Shown: positions 24,871 to 33,621 of the stretch, in pieces
How positions within the stretch are numbered: the stretch's first letter is position 1
Layout: each line of letters opens with the position of its first letter
The notes under the pieces: generated by a model
Databases searched by the model: none
What the model was told of the DNA's origin: nothing
The model's input: only the letters and a program-made list of their open reading frames with translations
Assembly: GCA_964575605.1 (NCBI GenBank)
Contig: CAZNRN010000001.1
Location: 1 to 64,000 of the forward strand
DNA length: 64,000 nucleotides
Reading direction: 5' to 3'
Source of the DNA: JAPWJZ01 sp964575605
GTDB lineage: Bacteria; Pseudomonadota; Alphaproteobacteria; Micavibrionales; UBA2020
Program-made: the position numbers and the translations under genes

Positions 24871-25881
24871 ATGGTAATTAACAACGTTTCTTTCCTCGGC
24901 CAGACCAACGCGCAGATCGGGCGGCTGAAGGACATGGGCGCGACACTGGCCGACCTGACCCGCCAGATGGCGACGAAAAAGAAATACGAGGACATGGCCG
25001 GCATGGGCTTCGCCGCGCAATCGGTGCAGCGTTACCGGATGGACTCTCTCCGCCTCGACAGCTACCTCGGCAACATCACGCATGTGACGAACCGCATCAC
25101 GCAGATGAACCAGGCGATTACCAGCGCCCGTGACAGCGCGGAACAGCTGATCGACGGCATCACCACCGCGGTTAACGGCGGCGGCGACGATGTGGAGACG
25201 CTGGCGGCGCTGGCGCGCAACACGCTCTCCTTCATGCAGGACCTTGTGAACCTCAACATCGACGGCCGCTACCTTTTTGCAGGCTCGTCGACGACGACGC
25301 AGCCCTTCGCCGATGAAAACCTGCTGAACACCAATTTCCAGCAGGAAGTCACCGACTGGCTGAACGGCACCAATTCGACGGCGCAGCTGCTGTCCAACGT
25401 CGACGCCTTCACCACGACCGACCTCGGCTTTGACCCGTCGCTGTCGGCCTCGGGCAATGTCGCCGTGCGCGTGAATGAAAACACCGAAATCGATTACACC
25501 TTCAAGGCCGACGGCAACGGCATCCCCGACATGATGAAGGCGCTGGGTTTCATGGCGAACATGACGGCGCCGGGCGGCGGGGATATCCCGACCGCAGCCG
25601 ACCTGCAGCAGGTGATGACGCATATCCTGGGCATCGCGCGGCAGGGCGTCGAAGACCTCGACACCGCCGCCACGGCATTGGGCTCGCGCTTCAACCTCAT
25701 CAAGTCGGTCGAGGAAGGCCACACGCAGGACAAGGCGACGCTGGCCGGCCTTATCAGCGGCGTCGAGGATGCGGATACGACCGAAGTGGTCGCCAAAATC
25801 CAGTCGCTGCAAACACAGTTGCAGGCGTCGTATCAGGTGACCAGCATCGTCAGCCAGCTGTCACTGGTGAATTATCTCTAG
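24871..25881 (+). CDS. flgL: flagellar hook-associated protein 3
   Basis: 336 residues with flagellin-type N- and C-terminal helices. The N-terminal helix contains LKDMGATLADLTRQMATKKKYED, and RYLFAGSSTTTQPF is the family's mid-protein signature. It ends in the heptad-rich QLQASYQVTSIVSQLSLVNYL. FlgL is the second hook-filament junction protein, exported by the flagellar secretion apparatus, so no signal peptide is expected. GAAGGTG precedes the ATG. Cotranscribed with flgK. No hairpin with a T-run follows; only an AACCCG/CGGGTT dyad at 25909-25926. Confidence 0.93.
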   Translation: MVINNVSFLGQTNAQIGRLKDMGATLADLTRQMATKKKYEDMAGMGFAAQSVQRYRMDSLRLDSYLGNITHVTNRITQMNQAITSARDSAEQLIDGITTAVNGGGDDVETLAALARNTLSFMQDLVNLNIDGRYLFAGSSTTTQPFADENLLNTNFQQEVTDWLNGTNSTAQLLSNVDAFTTTDLGFDPSLSASGNVAVRVNENTEIDYTFKADGNGIPDMMKALGFMANMTAPGGGDIPTAADLQQVMTHILGIARQGVEDLDTAATALGSRFNLIKSVEEGHTQDKATLAGLISGVEDADTTEVVAKIQSLQTQLQASYQVTSIVSQLSLVNYL

Positions 25882-25959
25882 TGGAATCAGGCCTCTAGCG
25901 CCCTCCGCAACCCGTGGTCGCGGGTTAATCCATTGAAATACATGGATAATGTGCATTAA

Positions 25960-25987
25960 TTGCATCTTTATAAGTTTTACATATAAT
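25960..25987 (+). promoter_or_regulatory. candidate promoter of the secreted metalloprotease-like pair
   Basis: TTGCAT (25960-25965), 16 bases, TATAAT (25982-25987), 70 bases upstream of the ATG at 26057. The -10 is perfect, the -35 weak. Confidence 0.5.
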
Positions 25988-26056
25988 ACAGTTAGCCAAA
26001 TCAGGGGCGATAACGATTCCAGGCCGGTATACCGGCTGGCAATTTTAGGGTGTTTT

Positions 26057-27496
26057 ATGCAGCTGCTGCGCAAACAACTTCTGGCCACAGTGACGGGGCT
26101 GACGCTTGCTTTCGGCTCGGCCGCCTATGCGCAGGAACCCACCGCGACAGAACGCCCGCACGACCTGAAAACCGTCACGCAGAATTACAACACCAAAGAT
26201 TCCAAAGAGCTTTCATCGCTGGAAGCGCGCATCAACAAGAACCGCCCCGCGCATACGCCGCGCATCGTTTACGTCGACCCTGACCACATGGGTACATGGC
26301 TGCAGCTGACCAGCAGCGCCAGCGCTTATCCGTCGATGATCGCGGAATATCTTGGCAGCAAGAACGTGACCGGGCTGACCATGCCGCAGGTCGCGACGCT
26401 GACCTCGGCCTCGCTGGCCATGCAGCCTGTCGCATCGGTGCCGCAGCTGCGCGGCGTGTCGGGCGAGGCGCTGGATAGCGCCACCTGCATCGTCAACGCC
26501 TATAACCCGAATATGCCGGCCGAGCTTTATCTGCGTAAACAATTCCTGCTGGGCAACCCCTCGACAGGGCAGCAGGCGGATGCACTCGCGGGCCGCGCGC
26601 TCGACGTGAGCATCAGCCGCCCGCAGATGCAGGAAATCATCAATGCGCGCGAAGCCTGGCGCTGCTTTGACAACGTGAACGCGCCCGATATCCTGGCGAA
26701 ACAGAATTTCGAGCGCGTGATGGCGCTGCACCGCCATGAAACCTTCGCCGACCTTGGCGGGCTGATGCAGGCCGTCAAGGACGGCGCACCCACTCAGTTA
26801 ATTGAAGAATTCGCCGATTTCCGCGCCGCCATGACGGGCCTGACCGAAAGCCCGCGCGGCAAGGTGTTCAAGAGCGGCGAAACGCCCTTCTATGGCTCCG
26901 TCGTCTATGCGACCTACCCTGCCCTGTTCGAGCTGCAGGCGCGTATCGATAAAATGGGCGTCGACAAATTCCGCCAGATGACGCCCGAACAGATGCGCGA
27001 AATGGCCAACGATATCGTTTCCGGGAAAACCTTCACCGAAAAACAGGCGATGCAGCTGATGGGCGTCGCGCTGATGGGCGCGGATTACTTCAAGTCGCTG
27101 GAGGCCGGCGACGCGCCGGCGGCAAAAGTGCAGGAGGCGCGCGATTTCGTGACGGGCGTCTACAAGCAGCGCAAGGCCGCCATCGACCGCTCCGTCCGCG
27201 CCGCGAAGCCCGAAGATGTGTTTGTCGAACTTGTGCCGCAGGAGCTGGTTTTCGCCATGGTCGAGCAGGCCATTGAAGGCAACAAAGCGGTTGCCGCCAA
27301 CCCCGATGATATCGGCGCGCGGCTGAAGGCGCGGCAGGAGCTGATGGACAAGGTGCGCGAGAAGGCCGACGCCGACCCCGCGCATGGCTCGCTGATCATG
27401 CAGGTAATGCAGGGTATTTTCAATTCCGACCCCTGGCTGGAACGCGGCAGGCCGGAACCGCCGCCCGCAAAACAGATTCCGATGCAAAGGGCATAA
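26057..27496 (+). CDS. secreted metallopeptidase-like protein with lost zinc histidines
   Basis: 479 residues with a clear signal peptide (cleavage likely after SAAYAQ). It is a paralogue of the next gene: both share an early block (NYNTxxSKxLxSLE), a Cys before the central region, HETFADLGG / SETFADLGG, a KIDKFRxM segment and a C-terminal KARQEMMDKxRE helix. Where the next protein has HEAWHC, this one has REAWRC (198-203), so both zinc histidines are Arg. The downstream ETFADLGG stretch, likely to carry the third ligand (Glu228), is kept. Probably an inactive partner or regulator. Stop and next ATG are contiguous (TAAATG). Periplasmic or secreted. Confidence 0.7.
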   Translation: MQLLRKQLLATVTGLTLAFGSAAYAQEPTATERPHDLKTVTQNYNTKDSKELSSLEARINKNRPAHTPRIVYVDPDHMGTWLQLTSSASAYPSMIAEYLGSKNVTGLTMPQVATLTSASLAMQPVASVPQLRGVSGEALDSATCIVNAYNPNMPAELYLRKQFLLGNPSTGQQADALAGRALDVSISRPQMQEIINAREAWRCFDNVNAPDILAKQNFERVMALHRHETFADLGGLMQAVKDGAPTQLIEEFADFRAAMTGLTESPRGKVFKSGETPFYGSVVYATYPALFELQARIDKMGVDKFRQMTPEQMREMANDIVSGKTFTEKQAMQLMGVALMGADYFKSLEAGDAPAAKVQEARDFVTGVYKQRKAAIDRSVRAAKPEDVFVELVPQELVFAMVEQAIEGNKAVAANPDDIGARLKARQELMDKVREKADADPAHGSLIMQVMQGIFNSDPWLERGRPEPPPAKQIPMQRA

Positions 27497-28915
27497 ATGA
27501 AATCGATCAGGAAATTATTGCTGGCGACGACCGCGGGGGTAGCCCTCCTGATCGCGGGATTCGGCACCTATGCCTCGCTGGCCGACCAGCCGGCCGAAAC
27601 GCCGCCCGCCGCCGTCGCCATGCTGACGACCGACACCGCGCCCGCGCGCGTGAACCTGCCCGCCCCGCCCGCCAGCACCAAGGCGAGCATGACCAGCATC
27701 ATGCGCGATTATAACACGGCGTCGTCTAAGCGCCTGCACAGCCTCGAGGAAGAATTCAACAAAACCCGCGCGCCCGGCGCGCCGTCTATCGTTATCCTCG
27801 ACTACGACCAGGTCAGCACATGGTATGCGCTGCAGGAAGGGCCCGAGAGCCTCGACAAGGCGATCGGCGACTATTTGCTGGTGCGCACAGGAAAAACCTA
27901 CGACGCCGAAACGCTGAAAATGCTGGCGCAGTCGATGGATGCGCTGCAGCCGACCGCCTTTACCGCCGGCAAGAACAACCCCGGCCCCTGTATCGTCGTA
28001 CCGGAATATCCCGGCTTCGGGCTGCATGATTTCATCACCACAGGCTTCAACGTCGGCGGCAAGGACCAGCGCGGCGGGAAGATACTGGACCTGCACATGA
28101 CGCCGCAGGAATTCGGCGACTACGCCAACGCGCACGAAGCCTGGCACTGCACCGACATGAAATTCCGCCTTGATAACGACGGCTTCGGCCTTATCGCGGC
28201 GGTCAAGGAAAATCGTTCCGAAACCTTTGCCGACCTGGGCGGCGTGATGGAAAGCATTAAACACGGCGCGAACCTGACCATCATCGACAAGGTGGCGGCG
28301 ATGCGCGCGACATGGATTTACACGACCGGCCCCGCGCGCGCGAAGCACGTGCCCGACACCAGCCCCGAGCATTTCAAGAGCATCGTCTACCACACGCACC
28401 CCGCGCTGTATGAGCTGAAGGCGCGCATCCAGGACATGGGCATCGACAAGTTCCGCGCCATGAGCCGCGCCGAGATGCGCGAGATGGCCTATGAGATCAC
28501 ATCCGAAAATGCGCTGACCTTTATGCAGGCGGCGTCGCTGCAGACCTATTACACCACCGGTAAAATCACCGCAGGCGCCGGCGCCGCAGTCGAGCAGCTG
28601 CAGGATATTTCCGCAAAAACGCTGCGCCTGCCCACCGCCGCGGAAAAGCTGGAGATGCAGCAGGACAGCGCCGCCGCCGAAAAGATTGCCGCGGCGGGCG
28701 ATTCAGCCCTTGTCGTCGCGCTGCGCGCGCGGGCGGAGCAGCTGGGCGGGCAGAGCTTCGCCAACCAGCTGAAGGCGCGGCAGGAAATGATGGACAAGCT
28801 GCGCGAGCAATTCACCACCAGCACCGCGCGCAAAACGTCGGAAGCGCAGCTGAAATCGCTGCTCTATTCCGACCCTCACCTGGCGCCCTCGACGCCGAAG
28901 CCGCCGGGTTCTTAG
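27497..28915 (+). CDS. secreted HEAWH-motif putative zinc metallopeptidase
   Basis: 472 residues with an N-terminal signal peptide or anchor (RKLLLATTAGVALLIAGF). NAHEAWHC places an HExxH motif at 213-217, and SETFADLGG (Glu242 in the SETFAD stretch) about 25 residues later fits the third zinc ligand of a gluzincin-like site. The family is not one I recognise. It is the apparently active member of a tandem pair with the preceding gene, cotranscribed and contiguous. Cysteines before and in the motif could form a disulfide in the periplasm. Substrate unknown. Confidence 0.7.
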   Translation: MKSIRKLLLATTAGVALLIAGFGTYASLADQPAETPPAAVAMLTTDTAPARVNLPAPPASTKASMTSIMRDYNTASSKRLHSLEEEFNKTRAPGAPSIVILDYDQVSTWYALQEGPESLDKAIGDYLLVRTGKTYDAETLKMLAQSMDALQPTAFTAGKNNPGPCIVVPEYPGFGLHDFITTGFNVGGKDQRGGKILDLHMTPQEFGDYANAHEAWHCTDMKFRLDNDGFGLIAAVKENRSETFADLGGVMESIKHGANLTIIDKVAAMRATWIYTTGPARAKHVPDTSPEHFKSIVYHTHPALYELKARIQDMGIDKFRAMSRAEMREMAYEITSENALTFMQAASLQTYYTTGKITAGAGAAVEQLQDISAKTLRLPTAAEKLEMQQDSAAAEKIAAAGDSALVVALRARAEQLGGQSFANQLKARQEMMDKLREQFTTSTARKTSEAQLKSLLYSDPHLAPSTPKPPGS

Positions 28916-28916
28916 G

Positions 28917-30539
28917 TTATTTCGGGTTTACGTTGAAGATTTTGGGGCGCTTGACCTTGGTATTGCTATTGGCAGGGGCCGGCTGGTCGTTGGGTTTTTC
29001 CTGCGGCGCGTTGATCTGCATATAGTTGCGGTCGTTCCAGTTCTGGCCCTGCAGGGTCTTGAAACCGATCAGTTTCGGCTTGCCCTTGGTGGCGGGGTTG
29101 GTCGAGGTCACGCCGTCCCTGGTCACCTTCAGCACGTCGCCGTTGTCGGCGGCAATCACGGTCGCACCCGCCTTTTCAAGGGCTTCCTTGTTCGCGTTGC
29201 GCAGGTGCGTGTCGCCGTGGATGGGCAGCACGGTTTTGGGCTTCACCATGGCGGCGAACTGCATCAGTTCGGGCAGGCGCGCATGCGCTTGCGAATAGAG
29301 CGGGAAATCGGCCTTGGTCAATACCGTAAATCCCTTGGTGCGCAGCACCGACAGCAAACGCTCGCGCGAGCTTTCCTGCCCCGGGATGCTGGGCGCGCAG
29401 AAGACGATGATGTCGGTTTTCTTGTCGAGCTTCAGCGAGGGGTGGTTGCCCTCCGCCGCGCGCGGCAGGGTGGAATTGGGCTGGCCCGCCGCGCCCGTGA
29501 CGATGACGACGTTGTCGCCGGGCTTGCTTTCGGCCAGGTCTTTCGCCGCCTTCCCGCGGTCGAGCATGCGCACCTCGAGCGGCGTGCCGACCGTATCGGA
29601 GAGCGACAGGCCGGTTTCTTTCAGCGCGGAGAGCGCCTGTTCATGCGCCCAGCCGGAAATCCACAGCGTGCGGCCGTCCTCGGCCGTCACCTTGGCGACG
29701 GAGGCGACGTTTTCTTCGTAGCCGCTCATCACCGCGATGATGAAGCGTTTGCGCGGGTTTTGTTCCATCAGTTCGTGCAGCGTTTCGCGCACGTCTTCCT
29801 CGGTCGTCAGCGGCACGTCGCGGTCGGCGCCGGTTGAATCGAGCAGCAGCAGGTCGACGGGCTTGTTCACCGTCTTCTTGAACTGTTCCTCGTTCCACGA
29901 CGGGCCCCAGACAACGGTTGAATCAAGCTTGAAATCGCCGGGGTGCAGGATATTGCCAACGGGGCTTTCGATGAAATAGCCTACCGACTGCGGCGTCGAA
30001 TGGCTGACCCAGAAGGCGTTTACCTTCAGCGCACCCTCCTGCGTCGGCTTGCCGGGGGCGATCGACAGCATTTCAGGCCATTCATCGGGGTCGAGGCCGG
30101 AATTCAGCAAATCCTGTTCGAGGCGTTTGAGCGTATAGGGCGTGCCGTAAATTTTGGGCAGTTCATAGCCCTGCAGCAGCATGAAGGCGATCGCGCCCAT
30201 ATGGTCGCTGTGGTTATGCGTCAGGAAGATGGCGTCAAGCGGCTCGGGCGGCTCGGTCACCGTGCCGTCGGCGCCGCGCTTTTTCAGGTAGCGCGAATAA
30301 TCGGCGACGATCGTGTCGCAGGCCGACAGCTCGGGATATTCGGGGTAGCGCGCATCGCCCATCAGCACACCCGCGTCAAACAGGATGCGCGTGGTCTTGC
30401 GCTCGCCCAGGCTGTTGGTTTCGGCATAGCTGCAGATGGACGAGTTCGCGCCGATACGGTTCTTGTTGTTGCCGCCCAGCAGGTGCCAGTGCAGCGCGGG
30501 TTCTTCTTTTTCGGGCCTGTCGGGCCGGTCGGGATTCAT
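28917..30539 (-). CDS. RNase J-like metallo-beta-lactamase-fold protein
   Basis: 540 residues, close to the RNase J length. THNHSDHMGA gives the HxHxDH zinc motif (His108, His110, Asp112, His113), and HPGDFKLD supplies the next ligands. The C-terminal PIHGDTHLRNANKEALEKAGA corresponds to the RNase J P-x-H-G-E-x-x-H region. The beta-CASP segment contains SQAHARLPEL. RNase J enzymes are 5'-3' exonucleases and endonucleases of RNA; this copy is divergent at the N-terminus and has a proline/asparagine-rich tail. Its start overlaps the stop of iscX by one base (TGATG). Confidence 0.75.
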   Translation of the reverse strand: MNPDRPDRPEKEEPALHWHLLGGNNKNRIGANSSICSYAETNSLGERKTTRILFDAGVLMGDARYPEYPELSACDTIVADYSRYLKKRGADGTVTEPPEPLDAIFLTHNHSDHMGAIAFMLLQGYELPKIYGTPYTLKRLEQDLLNSGLDPDEWPEMLSIAPGKPTQEGALKVNAFWVSHSTPQSVGYFIESPVGNILHPGDFKLDSTVVWGPSWNEEQFKKTVNKPVDLLLLDSTGADRDVPLTTEEDVRETLHELMEQNPRKRFIIAVMSGYEENVASVAKVTAEDGRTLWISGWAHEQALSALKETGLSLSDTVGTPLEVRMLDRGKAAKDLAESKPGDNVVIVTGAAGQPNSTLPRAAEGNHPSLKLDKKTDIIVFCAPSIPGQESSRERLLSVLRTKGFTVLTKADFPLYSQAHARLPELMQFAAMVKPKTVLPIHGDTHLRNANKEALEKAGATVIAADNGDVLKVTRDGVTSTNPATKGKPKLIGFKTLQGQNWNDRNYMQINAPQEKPNDQPAPANSNTKVKRPKIFNVNPK

Positions 30540-30757
30540 CAGCCGGCCTCCTGCATCTCGCCCGCAAGGCGCATCCAGGTCCAGAGGATGGCTTCGAGGT
30601 ATATCTTGCGCGGCGGTTCGGCAGGCCCCTGGAACTGCGGCAGTGATGTGACCATGCCCTTCAGCGCATCAAGGGTCAGGGCAATACGGTCGGTGTCCGG
30701 GTAAGCCTGCATAAGCTCCCGTGCGATTGCCTCGCGATCCTGCCAGGACAGCTGCAT
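30539..30757 (-). CDS. iscX: Fe-S assembly protein IscX
   Basis: 72 residues. LSWQDREAIARELMQAYPDTD followed by LDALKGMVTSLPQF and ends with YLEAILWTWMRLA, matching the small acidic IscX/YfhJ winged-helix protein that binds IscS and modulates iron delivery to IscU. In most proteobacteria it lies at the end of the isc operon. Here no isc gene is nearby; instead it is translationally coupled to the RNase J-like gene. The whole chain is present. Confidence 0.82.
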   Translation of the reverse strand: MQLSWQDREAIARELMQAYPDTDRIALTLDALKGMVTSLPQFQGPAEPPRKIYLEAILWTWMRLAGEMQEAG

Positions 30758-30916
30758 CGTTTTCCCGATTACAAAAATCTGTTTTGTGATTCGTAAAGTA
30801 GCAGGGGGGCGGAGGGGTGTCGATACGGTAAATCAAAATTTAATAGAAAATGTCTATGTTTCAAGCTCTTAGGAAACTTTAACGGATGTCATAATAGCAA
30901 TGTACGGGATAGCGGC

Positions 30917-32254
30917 TTATTCCTGCCGCTCGCCTTCTTTACCTTCGGTCGGTTTTGCGAAGTCGAGCTCTGCCGCGTAGACGGAGGCTTCCATCACCGT
31001 CATTTCTTCCATCCGGCGGTAGATGTCGCCGATCTGCTGCAGTTTTAGCGCGTTGATAGCGCCCTGCTCACGCACCACTTCTTCAGGGGCGTTGACCATG
31101 CGGACGACATATTCGGGGTTGTGGAAGCGGTCCTTGGTCAGTGCCTCCATCAGCTCGCGATAGCTGGCGCCATGTGCGCCGGGTTCAAGCGCAGCGTCGA
31201 AATAGGTGCCGGCTGTACGGCCGAACTTGTTACGCAACGGGGCCGTATCGATCTCGGAGCCCGAGGCGCGTTCCGACATCATCTGGCCGACGACGTTGTA
31301 AATCGTGTTCATGCGCGCGTTGCGGGCACGGCGGTAGAGGTAGGTTTCGCGCCCCTGCGGTGTATCCAGCGAGGCCTGCGGCATGGGGTTGAGCGTGGTG
31401 GGCGAAATCAGGAAACGCTGCGCATCGACGAAGACCGTACGGTTGTCGGCGTTGCTCATGTCATAGGTCTGTTTGTCGCCCCAGAGGATGTCGGGGATGC
31501 TCAGGTGGCGCTGGCGCGTGCCAACGGGGGCCGCAGGCAGCGTGCCGCAGCCCTGGTTGCCGCGCGCCGGGTCGTAATAGCGCGTGCAGAATTGTTCCCA
31601 GAGCGTGTTGGTTTCCACGGCCTCGCCGAACTCGCCCGAGGTGCCGACAGCATTGTTACGGCGCATCTGGTCTTCGTTCGCGTAACCGCGGGTCATGGCG
31701 TTGGCCATGCGCTCGACCTTGGAGGGGCCGCAACCCGTGGCCGGGCAGGCGGTACTCATGCGCATCATGCTGTCGACCTGGCAGGTCAATTCGTTGGGCT
31801 GGTAACGGCGCCAGGCGTCGACCTGCGCGTCCTGCTTGGCGGCAATCGCCTCGTTCACCATTTCGGCGTCAACCAGCGAGCCCAGCTGGCGGCTCTGGTC
31901 CATCGGGGCGGCGGAAAGCTGCTTCGTCATTTCCATCAAGGTGGGCAGGAAATCATTCTGCCACCATTCGGAAAGCGCGCGGCGGATGTTGGTGTCAAAT
32001 TCGTAAAGGCGCAGCAGCATTTCATATGTGGCGGTATTGGTCAGCTTCTCGTCGATGAAATCCATTTCCTGGTTGATAAAGTCGAGGATCTTGTCGCGGA
32101 TGTCGGAGGCAAGGTCGGAAAGGTTGTTGGACGCGTTCGAGGCTTGTTCGCACTGCGCATGTGCGGCCGTCACGGGCATCAGGCAGAACGCCATGAGGAA
32201 GCAGGCGAAAACCGCGCCTGCGAAACCGACCCCTCTTTTGCAATCTTTACCCAT
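30917..32254 (-). CDS. type IVB-associated exported protein, paralogue 4
   Basis: 445 residues. Signal peptide ending in TAAHAQ. It follows the plan of the four-member tandem family: an N-terminal helical stretch, the block EWWQNDFLPTLMEMTKQLSAA, a QLGSLVDA segment, cysteines in CQVDSMMRMSTACP, FCTRYYDPARGNQGCG, an STLNPMPQ/TPQGRETYLYRRARNA block and the C-terminal helix EEMTVMEASVYAAELDFAK. It ends in RQE. Last gene of the run that begins with the DsbC-like gene. The helical region followed by a Cys-stabilised domain recalls VirB5/TrbJ-type pilus-tip proteins, but I cannot show homology. Role unknown. Confidence 0.7.
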   Translation of the reverse strand: MGKDCKRGVGFAGAVFACFLMAFCLMPVTAAHAQCEQASNASNNLSDLASDIRDKILDFINQEMDFIDEKLTNTATYEMLLRLYEFDTNIRRALSEWWQNDFLPTLMEMTKQLSAAPMDQSRQLGSLVDAEMVNEAIAAKQDAQVDAWRRYQPNELTCQVDSMMRMSTACPATGCGPSKVERMANAMTRGYANEDQMRRNNAVGTSGEFGEAVETNTLWEQFCTRYYDPARGNQGCGTLPAAPVGTRQRHLSIPDILWGDKQTYDMSNADNRTVFVDAQRFLISPTTLNPMPQASLDTPQGRETYLYRRARNARMNTIYNVVGQMMSERASGSEIDTAPLRNKFGRTAGTYFDAALEPGAHGASYRELMEALTKDRFHNPEYVVRMVNAPEEVVREQGAINALKLQQIGDIYRRMEEMTVMEASVYAAELDFAKPTEGKEGERQE

Positions 32255-32280
32255 ACCGGACCTGACCGTTTGTTACGCCG

Positions 32281-33615
32281 TTATTCCTGAGGTTGCCATT
32301 CTGCGCCGCCTTCCTTGGCCTGGCCATGCTTGCGCTCGAGCATGTTGGCCGTCTGGATGGCAAAGACCGTCGAGATTTTTTCCGTCTTCTCGATGATCTT
32401 GAACAGCATCATCACGTTATAAGCCTGCAGGTAGACTTCTTTCTGTTGCGTCGCGCCCGGGCTGTCGTTCAGCTCGACATAGTAGTTCGGATCCCAGAGC
32501 TGCTCGATGACTGACTGGCGCAATTCGCGTTCCGACGGCGTGGCCGAGGCATCGGTCACACCCAGTTTCTGCCTGAGCTGCTGGATCTGCGGTGCCGACT
32601 GGCCGGGCGTACGTTCCCCGAAGAGCGAGGTGACGAGCGAGGTGACGGCGTCCATCTGGGCCAGGTATTCGCGGTTTTGCATGCGCTGTTCACGGCCCTG
32701 CGGGTTCAGCAGGACCTCGCGCTTGAAGGGCGCAGGTACTTCGAAGCCAGTCAGGTTATAGGTCAGGTGCTGCATCGAAAGGCGGTTGGCCGTACCCAGC
32801 GCGCCGGCAGCCGCCATGTCAATTGTTTCGCGGCTGAAGAGCGTGCGGCCTGCGTTCACGTCGCCGCCGGGCAGCGCACCGGGTGTGGCAGGGGCAGAGC
32901 AGCCGGACGAGTTGTCGTTGTCGGCCGGGTCGCAGAAGTTGGCGATATATTCCTGGAAGCGCGCGTTGGCGAAGGTGGGCGGGCCGCTTGCGCCGGGCGT
33001 ACCAGTCTGGTTGTTCGCGTTAATGCTGGCGTCTTGCGCAATACCCTGCGAGACGAATTTGCCGGTACGCATGGCCGAGTTCATGCCGCGCGCTGTTGTG
33101 TCGAAACGGCAGGTCTGGTCGGTCGTCTGGTATTGCTTCTTGGCCTTGAGTTCGGTTTCTTCCACCTCGCGCGAGTTTTCGCCGAGGTCGTCGGAGTCAA
33201 AGAGCGCGCCCAGCTTGCGCGAGCCTTCGGATGTCGAGCCCGAAAGCTGCTGCGTCATCTGCTGCCATGCTTCCAGCCACCTGTTCCAGAACCAGGCCAG
33301 CTTGTTCAAAATGGTGGTCTGCATCAGCGTCAGTTCGGTGATAAGCGTGGCCTGCCCCGCCGTGATCGTCGCCTGGTACATGACGGGCAGCGCGCCCACG
33401 GGCGCCAGGAAGGCGGCGTTCAGGGCGGCGGTGTTGGCCGCAATAGATGCCGCCTGTGCGGCGATCACCATCGCGTCGACTTCGCAGAACTGGGAACGGG
33501 CGGGTTTTACGGTCGCCGCGACCAGCAGCCCAGCGACGCCAAGCGCAGACAGCAAGAAGAGGGCTTTGCCGGCCTTGTCCTTCAAACGCAGTGTAATGAG
33601 CGGCTTGATACCCAT
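32281..33615 (-). CDS. type IVB-associated exported protein, paralogue 3
   Basis: 444 residues. Signal peptide or anchor at about 17-42, followed by Ala/Thr-rich helices (AAQAASIAANTAALNAAF). Shared family features are WNRWLEAWQQMTQQLSG, SRKLGALFDSDD, CRFDTTARGMNSAMRTGK, NFCDPADNDNSSGCS, NPQGREQRMQNREYLAQ and a late helix FAIQTANMLERKH. It ends in QPQE. AGGAG and AGGGAA precede the ATG. Six bases separate it from paralogue 2. The position in a Dot/Icm-type operon and export signal suggest an extracytoplasmic part of that machine or a surface structure it assembles. Confidence 0.7.
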   Translation of the reverse strand: MGIKPLITLRLKDKAGKALFLLSALGVAGLLVAATVKPARSQFCEVDAMVIAAQAASIAANTAALNAAFLAPVGALPVMYQATITAGQATLITELTLMQTTILNKLAWFWNRWLEAWQQMTQQLSGSTSEGSRKLGALFDSDDLGENSREVEETELKAKKQYQTTDQTCRFDTTARGMNSAMRTGKFVSQGIAQDASINANNQTGTPGASGPPTFANARFQEYIANFCDPADNDNSSGCSAPATPGALPGGDVNAGRTLFSRETIDMAAAGALGTANRLSMQHLTYNLTGFEVPAPFKREVLLNPQGREQRMQNREYLAQMDAVTSLVTSLFGERTPGQSAPQIQQLRQKLGVTDASATPSERELRQSVIEQLWDPNYYVELNDSPGATQQKEVYLQAYNVMMLFKIIEKTEKISTVFAIQTANMLERKHGQAKEGGAEWQPQE

Positions 33616-33621
33616 GTTCCC

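Noticed and set aside
23551..25812. Long open frame on the minus strand opposite flgK and flgL
   Set aside because: It is rich in Arg, His and Val, has no domain, and mirrors codon bias of the well-supported flagellar genes; a shadow frame.
25909..25926. AACCCG/CGGGTT hairpin after flgL as a terminator
   Set aside because: Stem of only 6 bp and no T-run on the plus strand.
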